Positions 1 to 4,698 of a stretch of DNA of 7,165 bases are shown here, piece by piece. The stretch is from NCBI GenBank assembly GCA_050290145.1, contig JBNKHC010000339.1, positions 1-7,165 on the forward strand. The letters are read 5' to 3'. The DNA is from Pelagibius sp050290145 (GTDB lineage Bacteria > Pseudomonadota > Alphaproteobacteria > Kiloniellales > Kiloniellaceae). The notes below the pieces were generated by a model, which had not been told where the DNA came from, ran no database searches, and worked only from the letters and a program-made list of their open reading frames with translations. Numbering within the stretch: the stretch's first letter is position 1; the number at the start of each line of letters is the position of its first letter. The position numbers and the translations under genes were made by a program.

Positions 1-240
1 GACGCGCCGGAGGCCGGCTGGGTGCTGGCCCCCTGGGCCCACGGCAAGGGCTATGCCACCGAGGCGGCCGAGGCCGTCCTCGCCTGGGGAGACAAGAACC
101 TCGGCATGACCCGCTGCGTCTGCATGATCGACCGCGCCCACGCAGGTTCCCTGCGCGTCGCCGAGAAATGCGGCTTCAGAAAGTTCGCCGAGACTGAGTT
201 CATGGGCAGCTCAGTCGTTCTGCATGCGCGGGTGACGTAG
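1..240 (+). CDS. GNAT-family N-acetyltransferase (RimJ/RimL-like), C-terminal part
   Basis: The open frame enters from the left edge, so only the last 79 residues are present and the true start lies outside the window. It reads GWVLAPWAHGKGYATEA near the beginning, the acetyl-CoA-binding motif A of GNAT enzymes (the GKGYATEA turn and helix). The later segment AGSLRVAEKCGFRK is the usual motif B region, where an N/A-S-xxVxEKxGF pattern precedes the last strands. Such proteins transfer acetyl groups from acetyl-CoA to amines or protein N-termini; the substrate cannot be told from this fragment. The frame ends at a TAG immediately before a palindrome that separates it from the convergent speE. 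The family is confident. The GTG at 22 is internal to the conserved core and is not a believable start. Confidence 0.85.
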   Translation, partial: DAPEAGWVLAPWAHGKGYATEAAEAVLAWGDKNLGMTRCVCMIDRAHAGSLRVAEKCGFRKFAETEFMGSSVVLHARVT

Positions 241-277
241 CCCCCTCACCCAGCCCCGCGAAGCGGGAGAGGAGGGG
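241..277. repeat. Short palindromic intergenic element; likely bidirectional terminator
   Basis: Right after the GNAT stop codon lies a C-rich half followed by a G-rich half. The core stem CCCGC (255-259) / GCGGG (263-267) closes a GAA loop, and outer arms CCCC and GGGG add imperfect pairing. The composition resembles the short CCCTCACCC...GGGAGAGGG repeats scattered between genes in many alphaproteobacteria. It sits between the convergent GNAT and speE ends, where it could stop transcription from both sides. There is no T-tract on either strand, so a classical Rho-independent terminator is not shown. The family resemblance is from memory; copy number elsewhere in the genome is unknown. Confidence 0.5.
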
Positions 278-285
278 AACGCCGC

Positions 286-1134
286 TTAAGGAATCAGATC
301 CGCGATGTAGTTCGGCAGGGCGAAGGCGCCGAGGTGGACCGCCGGGTTGTAGTAGCGCGTCTCGATGCCGGAGTCCTTGTAGCGCCGTTCCAGCGTCTCC
401 AGGCTGATCTGGCGCTTGGCCGGATCGTCGCTGCCCCAGCCGAAGGCCATGGGCCCGCCGGCATAGGTCGGCACCGTCGCCAGGTAGCAGGCCGGATCGG
501 CGAAGAGCGCCTTGAAGGCGCGCAGGGTGTTGGTGAGTTCCTCGCCCTGCAGAAAGGGCACGCCGTTCTGCGTGACCAGAATGCCGCCCGGCGCCAGGCA
601 GTTCTTCGCTTTGCCGTAGAAGGTATCGGTGAACAGCACCTCGCCCGGCCCCACCGGGTCGGTGGAATCGACGATGGCGACGTCGTAGCGCTCCGCGCAG
701 GAGGCGACGAAGTCGGCGCCGTCGGCGATCACCAAGTCCAGGCGCGGGTCGTCGTAGGCGTCCTTGCAGATCGCGGGCAGATACTGCTTGGAGAAGTCGA
801 TGACCCCGGCGTCGATCTCGACCTGCGTCACCTTCTCGATGCCGGGATGCTTCAGCACCTCTTCCAGCATGCCGCCGTCGCCGCCGCCGACGATCAGAAC
901 CTTCTTCGCCGCACCGTGGGCGAAGATCGGCAGATGGGCGAGCATCTCGTGATAGATGAACTCGTCCTTCTCGGTGGTCTGCACCACGCTGTCCAGGGTC
1001 AGCACCCGGCCGAAGGTCTCGTTCTCGAAGACGACGAGACGCTGATGGTCCGTCTCGCTGTCGTAGAGGACCCGGTCGGCCTTGAGGCCAAGCTGGAAGT
1101 CGGCGTGAAGCTGTTCGACGCGCCAGCGGCTCAC
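286..1134 (-). CDS. speE: Spermidine synthase (polyamine aminopropyltransferase)
   Basis: Makes spermidine by moving the aminopropyl group of decarboxylated S-adenosylmethionine onto putrescine, releasing methylthioadenosine; a cytosolic enzyme. The 282-residue product has the full family layout: a small N-terminal beta domain (about 1-60), the YHEM segment at 61-64, the nucleotide-binding loop GGGDGG at 83-88, an acidic DGADF at 138-142, and the catalytic block DSTDPVGPGE at 156-165 with the key aspartates. The GGPMAFGWGS segment near 226-235 is also typical. The length matches bacterial SpeE (about 280-290). I chose the GTG at 1134 because there is no in-frame ATG before residue 64 and because GTG overlaps the speD stop as GTGA, a 4-nt overlap that implies translational coupling. 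The frame is open further upstream, but that stretch is the out-of-frame shadow of speD. Confidence 0.96.
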   Translation of the reverse strand: MSRWRVEQLHADFQLGLKADRVLYDSETDHQRLVVFENETFGRVLTLDSVVQTTEKDEFIYHEMLAHLPIFAHGAAKKVLIVGGGDGGMLEEVLKHPGIEKVTQVEIDAGVIDFSKQYLPAICKDAYDDPRLDLVIADGADFVASCAERYDVAIVDSTDPVGPGEVLFTDTFYGKAKNCLAPGGILVTQNGVPFLQGEELTNTLRAFKALFADPACYLATVPTYAGGPMAFGWGSDDPAKRQISLETLERRYKDSGIETRYYNPAVHLGAFALPNYIADLIP

Positions 1135-1619
1135 AGGCCGCGGCCCCGCCGGTGCTCCTCCACCGCCACGTGCGACGGCTTGAAGCGCTCGCGCAGCACC
1201 TCCACGGCCAGCTCCGGCTTGGCCGCGCCGCACATGAAGATGTCGAGCGCCGCGTAGCCGATCTCCGGCCAGGAGTGGATGGAGATGTGCGATTCCGCCA
1301 GCACCGCCACGCCGGAGATCCCGTCGTTCGGCGTGAAGTGATGCAGGTGGATGTGCAGCAGCGTCGCCTCGGCGGCGTCCACGCACTCGCGCAGCGTCTC
1401 TTCGACGTAGGCGAGGTCGTTGATCCCCTCGGCGCCCCACAAATCGACGATCAGGTGTGTGCCCGCAAAGCGCTCACCATCGCGCTCAATGAAAAAGTCC
1501 TTCCGCTCCTCTTCCCCGGCGGGAGTCTGGGCGGTGATGTTCTGTTCTTCCGTTTTGGAGGCGCTTGGGTTCTCGTCCAAGTCGATCCCCAGTTGGAAGA
1601 GGGCGCGTGCTTGTGCCAT
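1131..1619 (-). CDS. speD: S-adenosylmethionine decarboxylase proenzyme, prokaryotic class
   Basis: Decarboxylates S-adenosylmethionine to give the aminopropyl donor used by SpeE. The product (162 residues) is a self-cleaving pyruvoyl enzyme. The signature LAESHISIHSWPE spans 107-119; cleavage is expected between Glu109 and Ser110, with Ser110 becoming the pyruvoyl group. Ser110, His115 and Cys130 have the same spacing as the catalytic Ser63, His68 and Cys83 of the Thermotoga enzyme. The first ~50 residues are a polar, family-atypical extension that makes it longer than the minimal ~130-residue form. The ATG at 1619 is preceded by GGAGGA about 3 nt upstream; a TTG at 1694 would extend the frame but lies inside the leader hairpin and has no ribosome-binding site. 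It heads the speD-speE operon, and its stop overlaps the speE GTG. Confidence 0.95.
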   Translation of the reverse strand: MAQARALFQLGIDLDENPSASKTEEQNITAQTPAGEEERKDFFIERDGERFAGTHLIVDLWGAEGINDLAYVEETLRECVDAAEATLLHIHLHHFTPNDGISGVAVLAESHISIHSWPEIGYAALDIFMCGAAKPELAVEVLRERFKPSHVAVEEHRRGRGL

Positions 1620-1653
1620 CGGTCCTCCAACGCAACCAGTAGATTGACCCAGC

Positions 1654-1695
1654 AAAAAACTGAGGCGCGGGTTGTCGGTTTTTTGGCGCCTCAAT
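1654..1695 (-). terminator. Terminator-like hairpin in the speD leader (possible attenuator)
   Basis: On the minus strand an 8-bp perfect stem TGAGGCGC (1693-1686) / GCGCCTCA (1668-1661), extendable to 10 bp by a U-G and an A-U pair, is followed at once by G and six T (1659-1654). This is the form of an intrinsic terminator. It ends about 35 nt before the speD ATG, on the same strand, and I see no convincing minus-strand gene upstream for it to terminate. It may therefore be a premature terminator in the speD 5' leader. The 17-nt loop contains A6 (1684-1679), complementary to the T6 tail, and CAACC, complementary to GGTTG (1636-1632) just upstream of the ribosome-binding site. Structure is seen directly; regulation is inferred. 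Confidence 0.5.
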
Positions 1696-1807
1696 GCAAG
1701 GAAAAAGTGGGAATTAGCGTCGGGAAATCAACATCGTCGTTCGCGAGCCGCCGAATTGCGCCGCCGTTAACCTTGCCGGCAATGCCCGCCGGCCCCTGCC
1801 CCGGCGC

Positions 1808-1836
1808 TTGCCTTGGCCGGCCGGATCGCTTATCTG
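1808..1836 (+). promoter_or_regulatory. Candidate promoter for the Mn2+ riboswitch transcript
   Basis: TTGCCT (1808-1813) and TATCTG (1831-1836) are separated by exactly 17 bp, giving weak-to-moderate matches to the -35 and -10 hexamers. Transcription would begin near 1843, just before the first base of the inner P1 helix of the riboswitch. The position fits well but the hexamers are not strong, and a start inside the outer P1 arm would drop that outer helix. Confidence 0.3.
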
Positions 1837-1967
1837 GGAACGGTTCGTAGGGGAGTAGCCGCCCCGGCTTTACGGGGGCCCGTATCAACAGACTTGGCGC
1901 CGGGATGCTGTCCCGCGGGCCATGGTGCGGGCGGATCCTCCGGATTTGGCGAGACCTATGACGTTCC
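1837..1967 (+). promoter_or_regulatory. yybP-ykoY manganese riboswitch aptamer
   Basis: The conserved Mn2+-sensing loops of the yybP-ykoY class are present in order: GGGGAGTAGC (1850-1859) as L1 and TTTGGCGAGACC (1945-1956) as L3, closely matching the AAAGGGGAGUAGC and UUUAGCAAGACC of the Lactococcus aptamer. They are brought together by P1: CGTAGG (1846-1851) with CCTATG (1955-1960), extended by a perfect GGAACG (1837-1842) / CGTTCC (1962-1967). Between them fold CCCCG/CGGGG (1862-1866/1873-1877), GGCCCG/CGGGCC (1877-1882/1916-1921), CGGGA/TCCCG (1901-1905/1911-1915), and an ATCC/GGAT hairpin (1935-1938/1942-1945) directly before L3. It leads into a GDT1/UPF0016 gene, a known partner of this class, so Mn2+ is expected to raise expression of the exporter. 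Confidence 0.9.
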
Positions 1968-2024
1968 GTGGGGCAGCAGGAGCCGGCCCGCGCGGTGCGT
2001 CATAGTGGAATCGCGGCTCCGGAG
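1957..2024 (+). promoter_or_regulatory. Expression platform of the Mn2+ riboswitch
   Basis: The 3' strand of P1, TATGACG (1957-1963), is perfectly complementary to CGTCATA (1998-2004), so it can pair either with the aptamer 5' arm or with this downstream segment, but not both. A second perfect 7-bp pairing, GGAGCCG (1979-1985) with CGGCTCC (2014-2020), lies directly before the GGAG ribosome-binding site (2021-2024). It crosses the 1957-1963/1998-2004 helix, so the two are mutually exclusive in a simple fold. This is the layout of a two-state switch. There is no T-tract, so control of translation is more likely than termination. Pairings are seen directly; the direction of switching is inferred from the family. 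Confidence 0.5.
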
Positions 2025-2037
2025 AGATCAAACAACA

Positions 2038-2325
2038 ATGTCTGAAGTCCTCATCATCTTCACCACCGTCTTCCTGGCCGAACTGGGCGACAAGACCCAG
2101 CTCGCGACGATTCTCTTCGCCGCCGAGCGCGAGTCCTCGCCGCTGATGGTCTTCCTGGCCGCCGCCGCGGCGCTGGTCTGCTCGACGGCCCTGGCGGTCG
2201 CCCTGGGCGTCGCCGCGGAGCGCTGGCTGACCATGCTGCCGCTGAAGCTGCTGGCCGGCCTCGGCTTCGTCGCCATCGGCCTGTGGACGGTCTGGGATCA
2301 TTTCCAGGCCGCCCCGGCGGCGTGA
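2038..2325 (+). CDS. Single-domain GDT1/UPF0016 (TMEM165-type) cation exporter, probably Mn2+
   Basis: A 95-residue inner-membrane protein of the GDT1/UPF0016 family, whose members move Mn2+ (and in some cases Ca2+) out of the cytosol in exchange for H+. The family signature E-x-G-D-K-T is present as ELGDKT at residues 15-20, inside the first of three predicted helices (about 4-28, 36-59 and 66-88). Full-length members carry two such domains (about 190-200 residues); this one has a single half, so it must work as a homodimer or with a partner encoded elsewhere, because no second copy lies nearby. The ATG at 2038 is favoured by the perfect N-terminal match and by GGAG at 2021-2024, although the spacing is rather long. 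The riboswitch just upstream strongly supports manganese as its substrate. A frame upstream of 2038 runs through the riboswitch and is not coding. Confidence 0.92.
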   Translation: MSEVLIIFTTVFLAELGDKTQLATILFAAERESSPLMVFLAAAAALVCSTALAVALGVAAERWLTMLPLKLLAGLGFVAIGLWTVWDHFQAAPAA

Positions 2326-2444
2326 GGGGCTGCCACATGCTTCGAGACGGCTGCTGCGCAGCCTCCTCAGCATGAGGTGACGTTTGCCTGCCTCATCCTG
2401 AGGAGCCGCCGTCAGGCAGCGTCTCGAAGGACGAGGCAGGCCCC
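2326..2444. repeat. REP-like long palindromic intergenic element of alphaproteobacterial type
   Basis: A nested imperfect palindrome fills the gap between two convergent genes. Outer arms GGGGCTGCC (2326-2334) and GGCAGGCCCC (2435-2444) pair with one unpaired base. Middle arms CTTCGAGACG (2340-2349) and CGTCTCGAAG (2420-2429) are perfect over 10 bp. Inner arms CTCCTCAG (2363-2370) / CTGAGGAG (2398-2405) and ATGAGG (2372-2377) / CCTCAT (2391-2396) follow, with a central loop near 2378-2390. The CCTCATCCTGAGGAG and GTCTCGAAGGACGAGGC wording is one I recognise from dispersed palindromes in many alphaproteobacterial genomes. It could form a long hairpin in transcripts from either side and act as a two-way transcription stop or 3'-end stabiliser. 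The element encodes no protein. Confidence 0.8.
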
Positions 2445-2445
2445 G

Positions 2446-2790
2446 CTACTTCAGCGCCTCGAAGTCGAGCGCGGCTTTCTCGCCGAGCCAGATCGCGTAG
2501 TCGCGGTGATCGGGCAGGGCCTCGCCGGTTTCCGGATGGACGAAGACCGTCAGATCGCCGCGGTTCAGCGCCAGCCAGGGCACCAGCTCGGCGAAGACCT
2601 CCGGCGCGAAGGCGATCTGGTAGCTCCAGTGCGGATGCGGGCCCACCGGGCGGTCGTGCCAACGCCCCAGGCGCACCTCGAAGCGTGCCTCGATGGCCGC
2701 CCGCAGGGCCTCGGCCGCCGGCTTGCTCTCGGCGTCGTAATAGACGTGGGCGTGATAGCCGGAGATGGAGCCTGTGTCTTTCGCCGTCAT
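2446..2790 (-). CDS. DOPA 4,5-dioxygenase-family protein
   Basis: A 114-residue cytosolic protein of the DOPA 4,5-dioxygenase family (PF08883), small extradiol-type ring-cleaving enzymes related to the betalain pathway enzyme of fungi. The family pattern is clear: GYHAHVYYD at 11-19 with the HxH pair His13/His15, then GRWHDRPVGPHPHWSYQ from 42 to 58 with His45, His52 and His54, and the strand TVFVHPETG at 81-89 with His85. These histidines are the likely metal ligands. The real substrate in bacteria is generally unknown. The ATG at 2790 has GAGG about 7 nt upstream; a longer frame starting further up overlaps tadA and lacks family similarity. It lies 43 nt after the tadA stop on the same strand. 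A TATATT (2829-2824) in that gap might be a -10 box, so it may have its own promoter. Confidence 0.88.
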   Translation of the reverse strand: MTAKDTGSISGYHAHVYYDAESKPAAEALRAAIEARFEVRLGRWHDRPVGPHPHWSYQIAFAPEVFAELVPWLALNRGDLTVFVHPETGEALPDHRDYAIWLGEKAALDFEALK

Positions 2791-2833
2791 GACGCCCTCA
2801 TTTTCTGCCTGCCGTGCCCTTTCAATATAGGGC

Positions 2834-3304
2834 TCAGCGCCGCTCACGGAAGAAGTCCTGCAGCAGGGCGCCACAGGCCTGCTCCTGCACGCCGCCGACC
2901 ACCTCCGGGCGGTGGTGGCAGGTCGGCTGCTCGAAGATGCGCGGGCCGTGGTCGATGCCGCCGCCCTTGGGATCGTAGGCCCCGAAGACCACGCGGCGCA
3001 GGCGGGCGAAGGAAATCGCCGTGGCGCACATGGGACAGGGCTCCAGCGTCACGTAGAGGTCGGCCCCGGTCAGCCGCTTCAAGCCGAGGTTGACCGCCGC
3101 AGCGCGGATGACCAGCATTTCGGCATGGGCCGTGGGGTCGGCATCGCGCTCCACCCGGTTGTGGGCCCGGGCCAGGATCTCGCCGCTGGCCGCGTCCACC
3201 AGCACGGCGCCCACCGGCACCTCGCCGGCCGCCGCCGCCAGGCGGGCTTCCGCCAGGGCCGCGGCCATGTAGTCCTGCCGCGAGGCGCTTAGGGATTTGG
3301 TCAT
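2834..3304 (-). CDS. tadA: tRNA-specific adenosine-34 deaminase
   Basis: Converts adenosine to inosine at the wobble position of tRNA-Arg(ACG), allowing one tRNA to read several arginine codons; essential in most bacteria. The 156-residue product has the cytidine/deoxycytidylate-deaminase fold signatures: HAE at 60-62 (zinc ligand His60, proton-shuttling Glu62) and PCPMC at 89-93 (zinc ligands Cys90 and Cys93). The segments EVPVGAVLV (28-36) and DPTAHAEM (56-63) match TadA rather than guanine or cytosine deaminases. The ATG at 3304 gives a 12-residue lead before the YMxxAL helix, as in E. coli TadA. The ribosome-binding site there is poor; ATG 3268 has a better AGGA upstream but would trim the first helix. 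Followed 43 nt later by the DOPA dioxygenase-like gene. Confidence 0.95.
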   Translation of the reverse strand: MTKSLSASRQDYMAAALAEARLAAAAGEVPVGAVLVDAASGEILARAHNRVERDADPTAHAEMLVIRAAAVNLGLKRLTGADLYVTLEPCPMCATAISFARLRRVVFGAYDPKGGGIDHGPRIFEQPTCHHRPEVVGGVQEQACGALLQDFFRERR

Positions 3305-3342
3305 GGCGCGAGAGCCTGCCCGCCGCGTTGGGCCCGGTCAAG

Positions 3343-3362
3343 CGCCGGGGCAGGCCCCGGCG
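3343..3362. repeat. GC-rich perfect palindrome in the tadA / DUF3775 divergent region
   Basis: CGCCGGGGC (3343-3351) and GCCCCGGCG (3354-3362) are perfect inverted arms separated by AG. On the minus strand it would form a stable hairpin in the tadA leader, about 40-60 nt before its ATG; as DNA it could be a dimeric protein site. No T-tract follows on either strand. Function is unknown. Confidence 0.4.
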
Positions 3363-3371
3363 GCCGCGAAT

Positions 3372-3380
3372 TGCTATAAG
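3372..3380 (+). promoter_or_regulatory. Candidate extended -10 promoter for the DUF3775 gene
   Basis: TGCTATAAG reads as an extended -10 element (TG, one base, then TATAAG, five of six matches to the consensus) in an otherwise very GC-rich region. No good -35 hexamer is visible at the right distance, which is acceptable for extended -10 promoters. Transcription would start near 3387 and give a leader of about 65 nt. That leader contains two AAGCTT copies (3390-3395 and 3409-3414) that can pair with each other around a CCC/GGG core. Confidence 0.35.
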
Positions 3381-3451
3381 TCAATGTTCAAGCTTCGCCC
3401 CAGGGCCTAAGCTTCCCGTCAAGTGGAGTGACGTTGCAAGGAGTGAACTCG

Positions 3452-3895
3452 ATGGCAGGAACGAAAACAGTTGATCCCGAGGGCGAGGTGATCCCCCTGG
3501 AGGTCGAGCCGGCCACCGTGGCCTTCCTGATCACCAAGGCCCGCGCCTTCGACGCCAAGGTCGCCCCCGCCGACCGGGACACGGTTTCGCAGCCCGGCGA
3601 GGACGAGGACCACGACGCCCTGGAGGACTACGGCGACGACCCCGTGGCCGCCGAGATTACCGAGATCATCGCCGACCTGAACGAGGACGAGCAGGCCGAG
3701 CTGGTGGCCATGACCTGGGTGGGGCGCGGCGACTTCTCCGCCGAGGAATGGCAGGACGCGGTCGAAGCGGCGGTGGAGCGCAAGACAGGGCCGACGACGG
3801 ACTACCTGCTGGGCATGCCGCTTCTCGGCGACCTGCTGGAAGAAGGCTTCGTCGCCCTGGGCTATTCCTGCGAGGACTACGAGAGCGCCGTCTAG
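3452..3895 (+). CDS. DUF3775-type acidic protein of unknown function
   Basis: A 147-residue, strongly acidic, soluble protein with no signal peptide or membrane segment. I recognise the pattern of the DUF3775 family common in alphaproteobacteria. An N-terminal strand and helix, EVEPATVAFLITKARAFD (about 17-34), is followed by a low-complexity acidic linker (about 47-64, rich in D and E). The most characteristic core is EIIADLNEDEQAELVAMTWVGRG (about 71-93), then AEEWQDAVEAA and a C-terminal part ending DLLEEGFVALGYSCED. No catalytic motif is visible, so no reaction can be assigned. The ATG at 3452 is chosen because AAGGAG sits 8 nt upstream; a GTG at 3428 is in frame but lies before that ribosome-binding site. 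It is transcribed away from tadA and ends 64 nt before the next gene, which has its own promoter-like sequence. Confidence 0.8.
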   Translation: MAGTKTVDPEGEVIPLEVEPATVAFLITKARAFDAKVAPADRDTVSQPGEDEDHDALEDYGDDPVAAEITEIIADLNEDEQAELVAMTWVGRGDFSAEEWQDAVEAAVERKTGPTTDYLLGMPLLGDLLEEGFVALGYSCEDYESAV

Positions 3896-3924
3896 GCGCC
3901 CCTCTTCGGCGGCCCATTCGACAG

Positions 3925-3953
3925 TTGTCCGGGGGCCCGGGGATGCCTAGATT
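3925..3953 (+). promoter_or_regulatory. Promoter for the C26 hydrolase gene; predicts a leaderless transcript
   Basis: TTGTCC (3925-3930) and TAGATT (3948-3953) are spaced by exactly 17 bp, each matching the sigma-70 hexamers at four of six positions. The -10 ends only 6 nt before the ATG at 3960, so transcription would begin at or beside the start codon. This agrees with the lack of any ribosome-binding site before that ATG. Confidence 0.55.
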
Positions 3954-3959
3954 GCGCCC

Positions 3960-4685
3960 ATGGCAGCACGACGCAAGGCCCCCCCGGTTGTCGGCATCAC
4001 CCTGGATTCCGAAACCCCCGGCGGCTGGTCCAACTATCCCTGGTATGCCGTCCGGCAGAATTACTGTGACGCGGTCCTCGAGGCCGGCGGCCTGCCGGTG
4101 CTGCTGCCGCACGAGCCGGATCAGGCCGAGGCCTACCTGGCGCGCATCGACGCCCTGCTGATCACCGGCGGCGCCTTCGACCTGGACCCCGCCCTCTTCG
4201 GCGCCGAGACCCGCCACGAGACCGTGCGCACCAAGGACCGCCGCACCGAATTCGAGGCCGCCGTCGCCCGCGGCGCCCTGGCGCGCGACCTGCCGCTGCT
4301 GGGCATCTGCGGCGGCCAGCAGCTCTTGAACGTGGTGCTGGGCGGCACCCTCATCCAGCATATCCCCGACGAAGTGGAGAACGCCCTGGCCCACGAGCAG
4401 CCCAACCCGCGCCACGAACCGGGCCACGCGGTCGCCGTCACCGGCGACAGCCTGCTGCGCGACATCTGCGCCAGCGCCGAGATGGCCGTGAATTCGGCGC
4501 ACCACCAGGCGGTGAAGGCCGTGGGCCCCGGCGTCACGGTGAACGCGGTGGCGCCCGACGGCGTCATCGAGGGCATCGAGGCCACGGGCTACCGCTTCTG
4601 CCTGGGGGTGCAGTGGCACCCGGAATACGCCATCGGCCCGGGCGACAGCGCCATCTTCCGCGCCTTCGTCGCCAGCGCCAGCTAG
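3960..4685 (+). CDS. Class I glutamine amidotransferase-like / peptidase C26 hydrolase (PuuD-type)
   Basis: A 241-residue cytosolic hydrolase of the family that includes PuuD, which cleaves gamma-glutamyl-GABA to glutamate and GABA in putrescine breakdown. The catalytic triad is visible: nucleophile Cys117 in GICGGQQ (115-121) and the His220/Glu222 pair in QWHPE (218-222). The family-specific TGGAFDLDP (69-77) and NSAHHQAV (178-185) are also present. The length is normal. No aminotransferase, ligase or other puu gene is beside it, so the exact gamma-glutamyl substrate is uncertain and I give no symbol. The start has no Shine-Dalgarno; a -10 hexamer ends 6 nt upstream, pointing to leaderless translation. 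It is followed after only 13 nt by the pseudouridine synthase gene, so the two are probably co-transcribed. Confidence 0.9.
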   Translation: MAARRKAPPVVGITLDSETPGGWSNYPWYAVRQNYCDAVLEAGGLPVLLPHEPDQAEAYLARIDALLITGGAFDLDPALFGAETRHETVRTKDRRTEFEAAVARGALARDLPLLGICGGQQLLNVVLGGTLIQHIPDEVENALAHEQPNPRHEPGHAVAVTGDSLLRDICASAEMAVNSAHHQAVKAVGPGVTVNAVAPDGVIEGIEATGYRFCLGVQWHPEYAIGPGDSAIFRAFVASAS

Positions 4686-4698
4686 GAACAGACGAACC

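Noticed and set aside
1135..1440. Upstream extension of the speE frame (384 residues).
   Set aside because: The added segment is Arg/Ala/Gly-rich and lies fully opposite frame-shifted speD codons, a typical shadow frame in GC-rich DNA.
1620..1694. Extension of speD to a TTG start at 1694 (187 residues).
   Set aside because: The extra codons run through the leader hairpin, have no ribosome-binding site and no family similarity; ATG 1619 has GGAGGA just upstream.
1714..1734. A six-codon minus-strand frame (MLISRR) ahead of the speD leader hairpin, recalling the hexapeptide uORF of mammalian AdoMetDC mRNA.
   Set aside because: It has no ribosome-binding site, and a frame this short is expected by chance. 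The parallel is only in length. It would need conservation in relatives.
1654..1740. A SAM-II-type riboswitch upstream of speD.
   Set aside because: I looked for the remembered consensus (P1 with a U-rich loop and a downstream GCUAAA-type segment) and did not find it; only the hairpin and U-tract can be supported.
3897..3920. A possible terminator after the DUF3775 gene.
   Set aside because: Only a weak 5-bp inverted repeat around the stop codon is visible, with no T-tract.
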